From NCBI GenBank assembly GCA_963700395.1, contig CAVOXI010000001.1, forward strand, positions 1,178,001 through 1,242,000: 64,000 nucleotides of DNA, read 5' to 3'. Numbering within the stretch: the stretch's first letter is position 1; each line of letters opens with the position of its first letter. The stretch comes from Prado023 sp963700395 (lineage in GTDB: Bacteria; Actinomycetota; Actinomycetes; S36-B12; CAIYMF01). This document shows, piece after piece, positions 45,611-55,477 of this stretch. The position numbers and the translations under genes were made by a program. The notes below the pieces were generated by a model. It ran no database searches, had not been told where the DNA came from, and saw only the letters and a program-made list of their open reading frames with translations.

Positions 45611-46530
45611 GCGGCGTCCCCGGCAGACCCGGTCCTGAACTGCTCCTGACCCTCGGTGAGCTCCAGGAACGCCTGCTCCAGCGAGGCCCGACGGGCCATC
45701 AGCTCGAGCACCGGAACCCCGATGGCGAAGGCGACCAGCCCGACGGCCTCCGGCTCGGCACCGCCCACCGACACCGCGTCGGAGCCCTCGGGGCTGGCCG
45801 CGAGGCCCGCTGCGGCCAGCCCGTCGAGCAGTGCCTGACGGTCCTCGGGCCGCGTCCGCACGAGGACGTCGTTGCGGGTGCTCGATGCCACCAGGTCGGC
45901 CATGGTCCCGTCGGCCACGAGCGCGCCCTTGGCGATGACCACGACGTGGTCGGCCATCAGCTGCATCTCCGAGAGGAGGTGGCTGCTGACCAGCACGGCG
46001 TTGCCCCGCTCGGCGTAGGTCTTGAGGAAGTCACGCATCCAGTGGATCGACTGGGGATCCAGCCCGTTGGCCGGCTCGTCGAGCATGAGCGCCCGCGGCT
46101 CGGCCAGCACGGCGCCGGCCAGGCCGAGGCGCTGGCCCATCCCCAGGGAGAACCCCTTGGGGCGCTTGCCCGCCACGGAGGTCAGCCCGAACACCTCGAG
46201 GACCTCATCGACCCGCGAGTCGGGCACCCGGGCCTCTGTGGCCAGCATGCGCAGGTGCGCCCGCGCCGTGCGCTTGGGATGGAAGTACTTGGCATCCAGG
46301 TGCGCCCCGACAGTGCGCGTGACAGACGCGACCTCGGTCAGCCTGCGGCCGTCGAAGGTCGTCTCGCCGCCTCCGTGGTCCAGGCCAAGCATCAGTCGCA
46401 TCGTCGTCGACTTGCCCGACCCGTTCGGGCCGAGGAAGCCGGTCACCACCCCGTCCGGCACCGCGAAGGAGATTCCGTCGACTGCCCGGACATCCCCGAA
46501 GGACTTGGCCAACGCGTGGAGCTCGATCAC
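45607..46530 (-). CDS. ABC transporter ATPase (ABC-2 exporter)
   Basis: This 307-residue ATPase has Walker A GPNGSGKST, signature FSLGMGQRLGLAGAVL (LGMGQ in place of LSGGQ, common in this exporter group) and Walker B ALMLDEPANGLDP. The H-loop is VLVSSHLLSEMQLMADHVVVI. The C-terminal 90 residues are the usual accessory domain of DrrA/YhaQ-like proteins. The GTG at 46530 is the only start near the fold. It is coupled to the permease at 44846. Confidence 0.88.
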   Translation of the reverse strand: MIELHALAKSFGDVRAVDGISFAVPDGVVTGFLGPNGSGKSTTMRLMLGLDHGGGETTFDGRRLTEVASVTRTVGAHLDAKYFHPKRTARAHLRMLATEARVPDSRVDEVLEVFGLTSVAGKRPKGFSLGMGQRLGLAGAVLAEPRALMLDEPANGLDPQSIHWMRDFLKTYAERGNAVLVSSHLLSEMQLMADHVVVIAKGALVADGTMADLVASSTRNDVLVRTRPEDRQALLDGLAAAGLAASPEGSDAVSVGGAEPEAVGLVAFAIGVPVLELMARRASLEQAFLELTEGQEQFRTGSAGDAA

Positions 46531-46598
46531 CCGCCACACCCTAGGCGGCGCCCGGTCAGCTCTGGCGCACCGCCCCGTGGGCTTGTCGAGACCCGGTG

Positions 46599-47988
46599 CT
46601 ACTCGCGGGCGACGGCGCCCACAAGCTCCGCCAGGGAGCGCTCGATCGCCGTGCACAGGACGTCGAGGTCGGGCACCGCGTCGTAGTCCCCGGTGACGCC
46701 GATCGCGACATGGCCGTCGTAGGACATGATCCCGATGCTGATGCGGACCCCCTGGGCCACCGGGATGTAGGGGAACATCTCGAGCATGCGATGCCCCAGG
46801 AGGTAGATGGGGTACTGCGGCCCGGGGATGTTGGTGGTGACCGTGTTGATGACCCGCTGCCCGGTGCGTGCGTACACGCGTGCGCCGAGGGTCATGAGCG
46901 TGGCGGGGACGAAGTCTGCAGCCGACAGCATCGCCTCCACTCCGACCGCCTGGCCGCTGCCCTTGAGGTGGCCCAGCTCCAGGGCCACGGCATCGAGGCG
47001 CTCCCGGGGGTCGGCGATGTGGACCGGGAGGTCGGCGAACATCGCGGTCACCTGGTTGCCCAACCGGCCCTGGTGCGCCTCGGTGCGGATGGAGACCGGC
47101 ACCAGGGAGCGGATGGTCGTGTGCTCGACGTCCTCCCCCCGCTGCTCCAGGTAGGCGCGGAAGCCCCCGGCGATGGCGGCCAGCACCACGTCGTTGACCG
47201 TGCAGCCGGCCCGGTCCTTCACGTCCTTGACGTCGGCGAGCTCCGCGCGCGCCCAGCCCCAGCGGCGGTGCGGCCCCAACGGGCCGTTGAGGAAGCTCGT
47301 CGGGCTCGCCGCGCTGCGCCCCACCGTCGCCAGCCCGTAGGCCCGGACGGCCGCAGCCCTGGCGACGTCGGCCGGCGAGGAGAACCCCAGCGCCGCAGCG
47401 GCGACCGCCCGCGTGGCGTCGACCGGGATCCGCGCGACACCCGCCACCCCGGAGGCAGCCAGGGACAGTCGCGAGGGCTGGGGACTCGGGCGCCAGGCGG
47501 CGGGCGGGCTGCCGCTGCGCGTCCCGCTCCCGGTCGAGGACGATCTCCATGAGCTCGTTGCCGGCCAGGCCGTCGATCATCGCGTGATGGGTCTTGGTGA
47601 TCATCGCCCATCGCCCGTCGGGCAGCCCCTCGACGAGCCACATCTCCCACAGCGGCCGGTCGATGTCGAGCCGCTGGGACAGGACCCGGGCGACCAGGGC
47701 ACGCAGCTGTTGGTCGCCACCGGGCGACGGGATCGCCGTGTGCCGCAGGTGGTAGGCCAGCGAGAAGTGCGGGTCGTCCACCCATGCCGGGCGCGCGAGG
47801 CCGAGCGGCATCCGCTGCACCCGCTGGCGGTACCGCGGGACCGAGTCGAGGCAGGTCTCGAGGTGGGCGCTGAACTCCTCGAAGGCCGGGACCGGCCCCT
47901 CGAAGATCAGCAGCGACCCGACGTGCATCTGCTGCCTGTCGTTCTCCAGGTCGAGGAAGCCTGCGTCCAGTGAGCTCAACCTGTCCAT
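46599..47988 (-). CDS. wax ester synthase / diacylglycerol acyltransferase (WS/DGAT), one frameshift
   Basis: This protein of about 463 residues starts MDRLSSLDAGFLDLENDRQQ, with the acyltransferase motif HHAMIDG (HHxxxDG) and PLWEMWLVEGLPDGRWAM. The second half (NGPLGPHRRWGWARAELADV, VNDVVLAAIAGGFRAYL, NTVTTNIPGPQYPIYLLG) is in another frame after an indel near 47480. The enzyme would esterify acyl-CoA to diacylglycerol or fatty alcohol for storage lipid. ATG 47988 has GGAG 6 nt upstream, and ATG 47994 overlaps the hydrolase stop. The coupling to a hydrolase suggests linked lipid turnover. Confidence 0.85.
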
Positions 47989-47990
47989 GG

Positions 47991-48950
47991 TCATCTCCGG
48001 TCCGTGATGAGGGGTCGTGCCTGGGCGGCGACCTCGGCGGCATGCGGGTTGTCGGCAAGCCATCCGAGGATCTTGTCGCTCGTCCACTGCGGGGCCTCGA
48101 GCTGCGGCACGTGACCGACCCCCCGAGCGACCTCGAACTGCCAGGACGGGTTCGCGGCCGCTGCTGCGCGCGCCGTGGCGATGTTGATCAGCCTGTCCTT
48201 GTCGCCGTGCATGAGCAGCACCGGGACGTCGATCGAGCGCTGCATCGCCGCGAGGCGACGCCGATCTGCCAGCGCCCACATCAGGGACTGCGCGGCGGCC
48301 AGCATCTCGGAGTCGACGTCCGGGTACTCGCGGCGCATTCCTGCGAGCTCGACGTGGAGGTCGACGACCTCCCGGGGCACGCGCGACATGTCCGCGCAGC
48401 ACAGGCGCAGCAGCTCGTGCGCCGTCTGCTCGGCCGACTGCCCGCCGCGACGGCGGCTGAGCACCCGGCGCCCGACCGCCGGCACCAGGAACGCGGCGAA
48501 GGTCGCGAAGACCCGCGGGTCAGGACGGGCGTTCAGCGCCGGGGGCAGGGCAGGGTCGACGAGGACCAGGCCGGCCACCGTGTCGGGACGCTGCGAGGCC
48601 TGGAGGATCGAGATGAGCCCGCCCATCGAGTTGCCGACGAGGATCGCCGGGACGCCCGCCACCTCCGTGAGGAACCGGTGCAGCAGGCGCTGGTTGGCCT
48701 GCACCGACGTGGAGCGCGCCCCTCCCCGGGTGTGGCCGAAGCCGGCAAGGTCCAGGGCCACGACCCGGCACGTCCTGACCAGCGCGGGCGCCACCGCAGC
48801 CCAGTTGAGCGCCGAGCCGCCGAGGCCGTGGACGCACACGAGCAGGGGGCCGTCGGCGGGTCCGCCGTGGTCGAGGAAGTGCACCGGACCGTCGAGGTCC
48901 ACCCATCGCGACTCGGGGTGAGGAGTGCGCCCAGACCCTGCAGCCACCAT
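47991..48950 (-). CDS. alpha/beta hydrolase
   Basis: This 319-residue serine hydrolase has LLVCVHGLGGSALNW (oxyanion hole), nucleophile elbow GNSMGG, acid in MHGDKDRLIN and base in GVGHVPQLEAP. No signal peptide is evident. Its stop region overlaps the WS/DGAT gene, so the two are translated together. A lipase or acyl-ester hydrolase role next to a storage-lipid synthase is a reasonable inference. ATG 48950 is preferred to the GTG six bases upstream. Confidence 0.85.
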   Translation of the reverse strand: MVAAGSGRTPHPESRWVDLDGPVHFLDHGGPADGPLLVCVHGLGGSALNWAAVAPALVRTCRVVALDLAGFGHTRGGARSTSVQANQRLLHRFLTEVAGVPAILVGNSMGGLISILQASQRPDTVAGLVLVDPALPPALNARPDPRVFATFAAFLVPAVGRRVLSRRRGGQSAEQTAHELLRLCCADMSRVPREVVDLHVELAGMRREYPDVDSEMLAAAQSLMWALADRRRLAAMQRSIDVPVLLMHGDKDRLINIATARAAAAANPSWQFEVARGVGHVPQLEAPQWTSDKILGWLADNPHAAEVAAQARPLITDRR

Positions 48951-49098
48951 GCCCACAAGTATCCCGCTTCGTGCCTCCCGGGTGGCTGCCCGGGGTGCGC
49001 AGCGCTCGCCCAGCGGTGAAGAATCGAGGTGATCGGCCCCGACGCACCCGGCGCCCAGCCCCCTGACACCGCACAGCGCAGCAGGAGAGGATCATCCC

Positions 49099-51000
49099 AT
49101 GGCACACGACACAGCAGGCGGACTGGCCGGATGGGACCTGGAGGGGTTCCACAGCGGTGCCGACACCGAGTGCTGGCGGCGCCTCGGGGCGCACGTGGTG
49201 ACCGTGACCGACGATGTCCGGGGCGAGATCCGGGGCACCCGGTTCGCCGTGTGGGCACCGAACGCCAGGGCGGTCCGCGTGAACGGCGACTTCAACCACT
49301 GGACCGGGGACGCGATGTCGCTGGTCCCCGGGTCGGGGGTCTGGGCCCTCTTCGTCGAGGGGGTCGGCGAGGGCACCCTGTACAAGTACAACATCCTCGG
49401 CGCCGATGACGCGTGGCACGAGAAGGTCGACCCGATGGCGCAGTTCGCCGAACGGGCGCCGTCGAACGCCTCGATCGTGTACGAGAGCCGCTACACGTGG
49501 GGCGACGACGAGTGGATCGCCAGGCGGGCCGCGCAGATGCCCCACGAGTCACCGGTCTCGATCTACGAGGTCCACCTGGGTTCGTGGCGCAAGGGCAGGA
49601 CGTACCTCGACCTCGCCGACGAGCTCGTCGAGTACGTGACGAGCATGGGCTTCACGCACGTGGAGTTCATGCCGGTGTCCGAGCACCCGCTCGAGGCCTC
49701 CTGGGGCTACCAGGTCACCAACTACTTCGCCCCGATGTCACGCCTGGGCCGCCCGGACGAGCTGCGCCACCTGGTCGACCGCCTGCACCAGGCGGGCATC
49801 GGAGTGATCCTGGACTGGGTGCCGGGGCACTTCCCCAAGGACGACTGGGCGCTGGGCCGGTTCGACGGGACAGCCCTCTACGAGCATGCGGACCCGCGCC
49901 AGGGTGAGCACAAGGAGTGGGGCACCTACATCTTCAACTACGGGCGCAACGAGGTGAAGTCCTTCCTGGTGTCCAACGCGCTCTACTGGACCCAGCAGTT
50001 CCACTTCGACGCGCTGCGCGTCGACGCGGTCGCGTCCATGGTGTACCTCGACTACGACCGCGAGGACGGCCAGTGGATCCCCAACCAGTTCGGCGGCAAC
50101 CACAACCTCGAGGCCATCGACTTCCTGCGCTACGTGAACCTGCACCTGTACGAGCGGGTGCCCGGGGTGGTCATGATCGCTGAGGAGTCCACCGCGTTCA
50201 CCGGCGTCACCCAGCGTGTGGACGCCGGCGGACTGGGCTTCGGCTTCAAGTGGAACATGGGGTGGATGAACGACTCCCTGGGCTACCTCGCGCTGGAGCC
50301 GATCTACCGGCAGTACCACCACGGTGAGATGACGTTCGCGATGATCTACCAGTACACGGAGAACTTCATCCTGCCGATCAGCCACGACGAGGTCGTCCAC
50401 GGCAAGGGCTCGATGATCAACAAGGTCCCGCAGGACTCCTGGCGGCAGTTCGCCACCCTGCGCGCCTTCTACACCTTCATGTGGGCCTTCCCCGGCAAGC
50501 AGCTGGTCTTCATGGGATGCGAGTTCGGCCAGAGGCCCGAGTGGAACGAGGACGACAGCCTGGAGTGGTGGGTCGCGGACATGGAGGGCCATCAGGGGCT
50601 CAAGCGCCTCTTCCAGGACCTCAACGAGGTCTACCGTGCCCACCCAGCCCTCTGGAAGCTCGACTCCAGCCCTGAGGGCTTCCAATGGATCAACGGCGGC
50701 GACTCCGGCGGCAACACGTTCTCCTGGCTGCGCTTCGACGGCGAGGGGCAGCAGCTCGCGGTGGTCGTGAACTTCTCCTCGGAGCCGTGGACCCAGTACC
50801 GCATCGGCCTGCCCGAGACCGGTACCTGGACCGAGATCCTCAACTCCGACCTCGCCGCCTACGACGGCACGGACGCCCACCAGAACGGCGGCGGTGTCAT
50901 CGCGCAGGCCGACCCGTACTACGGGTTCCCGGCCAGCGCGACGGTCGTGGTCCCGCCCCTGGGTGCGGTCATCCTCCGGCACGAGCCGACGGTCGCCTGA
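49099..51000 (+). CDS. glgB: 1,4-alpha-glucan branching enzyme
   Basis: This 633-residue GH13 enzyme makes alpha-1,6 branches in glycogen. An N-terminal CBM48 (GTRFAVWAPNARAVRVNGDF) is followed by the catalytic barrel. EVHLGSWRKG starts it, the nucleophile is the Asp of LRVDAVASM, the acid/base is the Glu of MIAEESTAF, and the third Asp is in ISHDEVVHGKGSM. WNEDDSLEWW is typical of GlgB. The length lacks the extra N-terminal module of the longest forms. SD AGGAGAGG precedes ATG 49099. A strong hairpin follows the stop. No other glycogen gene is in the window. Confidence 0.96.
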   Translation: MAHDTAGGLAGWDLEGFHSGADTECWRRLGAHVVTVTDDVRGEIRGTRFAVWAPNARAVRVNGDFNHWTGDAMSLVPGSGVWALFVEGVGEGTLYKYNILGADDAWHEKVDPMAQFAERAPSNASIVYESRYTWGDDEWIARRAAQMPHESPVSIYEVHLGSWRKGRTYLDLADELVEYVTSMGFTHVEFMPVSEHPLEASWGYQVTNYFAPMSRLGRPDELRHLVDRLHQAGIGVILDWVPGHFPKDDWALGRFDGTALYEHADPRQGEHKEWGTYIFNYGRNEVKSFLVSNALYWTQQFHFDALRVDAVASMVYLDYDREDGQWIPNQFGGNHNLEAIDFLRYVNLHLYERVPGVVMIAEESTAFTGVTQRVDAGGLGFGFKWNMGWMNDSLGYLALEPIYRQYHHGEMTFAMIYQYTENFILPISHDEVVHGKGSMINKVPQDSWRQFATLRAFYTFMWAFPGKQLVFMGCEFGQRPEWNEDDSLEWWVADMEGHQGLKRLFQDLNEVYRAHPALWKLDSSPEGFQWINGGDSGGNTFSWLRFDGEGQQLAVVVNFSSEPWTQYRIGLPETGTWTEILNSDLAAYDGTDAHQNGGGVIAQADPYYGFPASATVVVPPLGAVILRHEPTVA

Positions 51001-51058
51001 CAGGAGTTGGGGGCCCCGACTGGCAAGGGATATGACCGGGCTATAGCCTTATCCCAGT

Positions 51059-51092
51059 CCCTCGGCCGTTGCTCCCCCGTCACGGCCGAGGG
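51059..51092 (+). terminator. hairpin after glgB
   Basis: CCCTCGGCCGT (51059-51069) pairs with ACGGCCGAGGG (51082-51092) around a 12-nt loop, 59 bp after the glgB stop and before the next gene. It is a probable transcription terminator for glgB. Confidence 0.75.
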
Positions 51093-51166
51093 ACCATTCC
51101 GTTCCCAAGGGCGGCCCCGAGGGCGGCACCCAAGATCGGCCGCCTCAGGCGCTGTACCCTGCCGAC

Positions 51167-51955
51167 ATGGGGGAGCAGGAAACTCGTGCGGGGCAGGGAC
51201 CTCCCGCGGAATGGATGGTCCTGGCCGACTCGTCACTGGCATCGCTGCTGCGGATGCTGGCCGACAATCCCGACCCGGACCTGGTCGCCGCTGCCCTGGC
51301 TCGGGGCGCCCTCAACGGCTTCCAGCCACTCGTCACCGCCATCGCCTTCGTCGATCACGAACGGCAGGTCCTGTCGGTGGTCGGAGCATTCGGGCGCGAC
51401 CCCGAGATCCGCCATCTCTACACCGAGGTGCCGCTCGACGCGGACATCCCGGCCACCATCGCCTGCCGCACGAACGAGGTCGTGACCACACCCTCGGCAC
51501 GGCTCGCGGTCGACTTCCCCCTCGTGGCACCGTATGTGAAGTCGGGCGTGACGCCACCCGATGGCGAGGCGACGGCGTTCCCCATCCGCCTCCGGGGGGC
51601 GGTGGTCGCGGTCCTCGGACTGGAGTTCGCCAGCCCCGTCGCGGAACCCTGGTTCCTGCGGTCGGCCGTGTCGACGGTGTCCGGTCCCCTGGCGATGTGG
51701 GCGGTGCTGCGCATGCAGTTCGACGACGGACCCGACAGCTTCTGGTCCCGACGGCCTCCCCGGCCACTCACCATGTCCCAGCGCCAGCGGGAGATCGTCG
51801 CCCTCGTCCGTGAGGGCCGGACGAACGCGCAGATCGCCGGCGAGATCGGGTTCTCGGTCGCCACGGTGAAGGCCGAGCTGGCACGTCTCTGCCTCCTGCT
51901 GGGAGCCACGAGCCGGACCGAGCTCGCCGAGAAGGCCGCGCGCGCCGGGTACTGA
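51167..51955 (+). CDS. LuxR-type transcriptional regulator with GAF-like sensor
   Basis: This 262-residue protein has a GAF-like sensory region (residues about 20-185, with VTAIAFVDHERQVLSVVGAF and AVVAVLGLEFASPV) and a C-terminal LuxR HTH. The HTH is TMSQRQREIVALVREGRTNA followed by QIAGEIGFSVATVKAELARL. It has no response-receiver Asp domain, so the signal is probably a small ligand or redox state. The neighbours do not reveal its target. It may regulate glgB or unlinked genes. Confidence 0.82.
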   Translation: MGEQETRAGQGPPAEWMVLADSSLASLLRMLADNPDPDLVAAALARGALNGFQPLVTAIAFVDHERQVLSVVGAFGRDPEIRHLYTEVPLDADIPATIACRTNEVVTTPSARLAVDFPLVAPYVKSGVTPPDGEATAFPIRLRGAVVAVLGLEFASPVAEPWFLRSAVSTVSGPLAMWAVLRMQFDDGPDSFWSRRPPRPLTMSQRQREIVALVREGRTNAQIAGEIGFSVATVKAELARLCLLLGATSRTELAEKAARAGY

Positions 51956-51987
51956 GGCCCAGTCGACGGGCCCTGGTCGACGCCTGA

Positions 51988-53268
51988 TCACGCGAGGAGC
52001 GACTCCCCCACGAAGCCGCCCTGGGCGGGCACGCCGGGAGGGACGGCGAAGGTCGCCGACCCGACGTGCCTGATGTACTCGTTCATCGTGTCGTTGCGGG
52101 CCAGCGCAGTCTGCACCGGCAGGAACGCCGTGCGGATGTCGCGCTGGTAGGCCAGGAAGAACAGCCCGGCATCCAGGCGGCCGAGGGGATCGTTCCCGTC
52201 GACGAAGTTGTACCCGCGGCGCAGCATCCGCACGTTGCCGTGCTGGCTGGGATGGGCGAGGCGGACGTGGGAGTCCACCGGGATCAGCGGCAGGTCACCG
52301 CGGCCGGTCGCGGTGAAGTCAGGATCGGCGAACTCTGCTCCCCCGGACAGCGGAGCGCCCTCGGCCTTGGTCCGCCCGACCACGTTCTCCTGCTCGCGCA
52401 GCGAGGTCCGGTCCCAGGTCTCGATGGTCATGCGGATCCGCCGGGCCACCAGGTAGCTCCCTCCCGCCATCCACGCCGGTCCGTCGCCCGGCTGGACCCA
52501 CACGTGGTCCGCGGCATCCGGGTCCTCGGCCTTGACGTTGGCGGTGCCATCCTTGAAGCCGAACAGGTTGCGCGGCGTCTGCTGCGCGGTGCTCGTGGAG
52601 GACGTGCGTCCGAACCCCAGCTGCGACCAGCGCACCACCGCGGTCCCGAACGCCAGCCGGGCCAGGTTGCGGATCGCGTGCACGGCGACCTGCGGGTCGT
52701 GGGCGCAGGCCTGGACGCACAGGTCTCCCCCGGAGCGGGCCTGATCCAGGTCGTCGGCGGGGAACAACGGGAGGTCGGCGAGGGCGTCCGGCCGCTGCCC
52801 GGCCACGCCGAACCGGTCCCGGCCCTGCGCATCCCGGAACAGGCTGGGGCCCAGGCCGAAGGTCAGCGTCAGCCCCGAGGGAGGCAGGTCCAGCGCCTCC
52901 CCCGTGTCGTCGGGGGGCGCGTCGTACGGGCCGCTGACCGGCCCGTAGGTCCCGGCTCCCTCGCCCTGGGTCATCCGGGCTGCCGCCGCGGTCCACGTCG
53001 TGAGCAGGTCGACGAGGTCCTGCCTGCGCCTGCTCGTGACGTCGAAGGCGGCGAAGTGCAGCCGGTCCTGTGCCGGCGTCAGGATGCCCGCCTGGTGGGG
53101 ACCGAAGAAGGGGTAGGCCTGCTCCGTTCCGCCCGCTGCGGGCGTGACCTCCCTCCCGGCAGCGATCCCCGCCCCCGCGGCCGTGGCCGCCGCAGCGCCA
53201 GCGGCCCCGGCCCCGACCAGGCCGAGGAAGCCTCGCCGCGACACCCGCGCGTGCGGTGCCCGACTCAC
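51988..53268 (-). CDS. efeB: EfeB-type Dyp peroxidase, Tat-exported
   Basis: This 426-residue haem peroxidase has a Tat signal (SRRGFLGLVGAGAAGAAAA). DyP motifs are GFKDGTANVKAEDP (GxxDG with the catalytic Asp), NLFGFKDG, HVRLAHPSQHGNVRMLRRGY and DAGLFFLAYQRDIR. In EfeUOB systems it helps release or oxidise iron outside the membrane. GTG 53268 overlaps the efeO stop (GTGA), which fixes the start. It is the last gene of the operon. Confidence 0.93.
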   Translation of the reverse strand: MSRAPHARVSRRGFLGLVGAGAAGAAAATAAGAGIAAGREVTPAAGGTEQAYPFFGPHQAGILTPAQDRLHFAAFDVTSRRRQDLVDLLTTWTAAAARMTQGEGAGTYGPVSGPYDAPPDDTGEALDLPPSGLTLTFGLGPSLFRDAQGRDRFGVAGQRPDALADLPLFPADDLDQARSGGDLCVQACAHDPQVAVHAIRNLARLAFGTAVVRWSQLGFGRTSSTSTAQQTPRNLFGFKDGTANVKAEDPDAADHVWVQPGDGPAWMAGGSYLVARRIRMTIETWDRTSLREQENVVGRTKAEGAPLSGGAEFADPDFTATGRGDLPLIPVDSHVRLAHPSQHGNVRMLRRGYNFVDGNDPLGRLDAGLFFLAYQRDIRTAFLPVQTALARNDTMNEYIRHVGSATFAVPPGVPAQGGFVGESLLA

Positions 53269-54420
53269 AGGACGACGGTGGCCGTGAGGTTGGACAGCGG
53301 CTCCGCGAGGGCGTCGACGGCCGCGGCGAGCTCCTTGACCTGATCGCCGGTGAGGTCGGTGTAGAGCGCGAAGCCGTCGCCGTCGCGGTACTGGTCGAGC
53401 AGGCGCTGCACCTCGTCGAAGCGCTGGTCGAGCTCGCTCGGCGAGGGCTGCGTCCCTCTGCGCGACGACCGGCTGCAGCGACTCGAACATCACGCGAGCC
53501 CCGTCGACGTTGGCCTGGAAGTCCCACAGGTCCGTGTGCGACCAGATCTCCTCCTCGCCGGTGACCTTGCCGGTGGCGACCTCGTCGAGCAGCTCCTTGG
53601 CCCCGTTGCCCAGCTGGTCTGCGGTGAAGGTCATGTCCCGCACCCGCGAGTCGAGCTCAGCGGTGTCCGCGACCAGGAGCGCGGCGACCGCCTTGCGCTC
53701 GGCCGGGGTCAGCGCCGTGTACCCGGCCGGGGGCCACAGGTCCTTCTCGATGCGGTGCCACCCGGTCCACTCCTGCCCCTGCTCGAGGTCGGCCTCACGC
53801 AGGTCCAGCTTCGGGTCCAGGTCACCGAACGACTCGGCAACGGGCTCGATGCGCTCCCAGTGCATGCGGGAGGGGGCGTACAGGTCGCGAGCTCGGTCGT
53901 CGTCACCGGCCAGGTAGGCGTCGACGAACTCGTCGGTGTCGGCCACGAGCTGTTCGGACTGGTCGCGCACGTAGGCCGCGTACGCCGTGGTGGCGGCCGC
54001 GACCTGCTCAGCCATGGGCCCCTGCGGGGTCAGGTCCTTGCCGCTGTCGGTGACCGTGAAGGCCGAACGGATGCCCTCGCCCACCATGCCGGGCTTGCAC
54101 GCGGTGAAGTACTTCCCGGGAGCAGCCTGCACCACGAGGTCGCGGGTGAGACCCGGGCCGATGTTCTCCACCTCGGCCAGGACGCGCAGCCCGTCCTCGC
54201 CCAGCAGGTAGAACTCGGTGACCTGGTCACCGGAGTTCGTGACGGTGAACACCACCGGACCCGACGGCGCCTCGGCAGTCGCCACCTCACACGCCCCGTT
54301 GCTGCTGGTCACAGCGATCGAGCCGGCGGTGCCCACGGTGCTGACGTTCTCGGTGCACGCGGCCAGGGCCAGCAGCCCGAGGACGCCAGAGGCGGCGACC
54401 ATCCGGGGGGACCGGGTCAT
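53265..54420 (-). CDS. efeO: EfeO iron-uptake lipoprotein, one frameshift
   Basis: This protein of about 385 residues has a signal/lipobox (GVLGLLALAACTE), an N-terminal cupredoxin-like domain (FTVTNSGDQVTEFYLLGEDG), and the M75 peptidase-like domain whose HxxE metal motif is GWHRIEKDLW. The last 70 residues (ELDQRFDEVQRLLDQYRDGD ... ALYTDLTGDQVKELAAAVDA) are in another frame after one extra base near 53450. They are otherwise normal EfeO sequence, so the gene is probably intact in the organism. It binds ferrous/ferric iron outside the membrane for EfeU. Confidence 0.9.
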
Positions 54421-55349
54421 GCGGGCGTCTCCCTGGTGCTGGCCGAGGCGGCCGTCGAGGTGGTCAGGGCGGGATCGGTCAGGTCTGCCGGCGTTGACAG
54501 CGCGGTGCGTGCCGCAGTCTCCGGGGTGCGGGCTGCCTGCGTCGGACGGGTCGGGCGAACCTTGCGCAGGAACAGCCACATGACGGGGAGCACGTAGCCC
54601 AGCCAGGCGACCAGCTGCAGCCAGGTGGTGGCCGGGGAGAAGTTCAGGGTGCCCTTCAGCAGGGTTCCGTACCAGCTGCTCGGTGGGATCGTGGCGCTGA
54701 CGTCGAAGGCCAGGTTGTTCAGGCCGGGGAGGATGCCCGCCTCCTGGAGGTCGTGCACCCCGTAGGCCAGGACCCCGCCGGCGACCACCACGAGGGCGGC
54801 GCCGGTCCAGGTGAAGAAGGTGGCCAGGTTCAGGCGCAGGGCGCCTCGGTAGATCAGCCAGCCGAGGACGACTGCGGTGGCGATCCCCATGGCGGCCCCG
54901 AGAAGCGGACTGGCCCCGCCCCCGCTGGCCCGCACGGCCGACCACAGGAACAACGCCGTCTCCAGGCCCTCACGGGCGACGGCGAGGAAGGCCACGAGGG
55001 CCAGGGCCCAGCCTCCGCGCCCGACAGCGTCGTCGACCTTGGCATGCAGGTCGCCCTTGAGGTGCCGGGCGTTGCCCGCCATCCAGAAGATCATCCAGGT
55101 GACCAGGCCGACGGCCACGATCGACAGGAGCCCCCCGATCGCCTCCTGCGCCTGGAACGTCAGTGTCCGCGTACCGAAGGTGAGCGTGGCGCCCAGCGCC
55201 AGGGACAGCACCACGGCGGCGGCGACCCCGAGCCAGATCCGGCTGACCAGGTGCCGGCGGTCGGTCTTGACCAGGTAGGCGATGAGGATGCTGACGACCA
55301 GCGATGCCTCGAGGCCCTCCCGCAGGCCGATCAGGAAGTTGCCGAACAC
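54417..55349 (-). CDS. efeU: EfeU ferrous/ferric iron permease (FTR1 family)
   Basis: This 310-residue inner-membrane permease has seven hydrophobic segments and two iron-binding REGLE motifs (GLREGLEASL near residue 10; VAREGLETALFLW near 125), the core of FTR1/EfeU. The C-terminal 40 residues are a Thr/Ala-rich cytoplasmic tail. The start GTG 55349 has GGAGG 5 nt upstream; TTG 55352 is too close. An iron box lies 17 bp before it, and the stop overlaps efeO (ATGA). Confidence 0.95.
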   Translation of the reverse strand: MFGNFLIGLREGLEASLVVSILIAYLVKTDRRHLVSRIWLGVAAAVVLSLALGATLTFGTRTLTFQAQEAIGGLLSIVAVGLVTWMIFWMAGNARHLKGDLHAKVDDAVGRGGWALALVAFLAVAREGLETALFLWSAVRASGGGASPLLGAAMGIATAVVLGWLIYRGALRLNLATFFTWTGAALVVVAGGVLAYGVHDLQEAGILPGLNNLAFDVSATIPPSSWYGTLLKGTLNFSPATTWLQLVAWLGYVLPVMWLFLRKVRPTRPTQAARTPETAARTALSTPADLTDPALTTSTAASASTRETPA

Positions 55350-55365
55350 CAACGCCTCCGTTCTG

Positions 55366-55384
55366 TCAGGTAAGCCTTACCTAA
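55366..55384. promoter_or_regulatory. iron box (IdeR/DmdR-type operator) of efeUOB
   Basis: TCAGGTAAGCCTTACCTAA contains the perfect palindrome AGGTAAG-C-CTTACCT and fits the actinobacterial iron-box consensus TWAGGTWAGSCTWACCTWA with one mismatch. It sits immediately upstream of efeU, so iron-loaded IdeR/DmdR should repress the operon. Confidence 0.88.
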
Positions 55385-55477
55385 TTCCGAGGAGAATACA
55401 CACACGTTGCTCCTCAACCAAAGCCCGAGCAGTCCCGCGCGGCGAACGACCGCGCCTCAGCGCTACGTTCGAGGACC

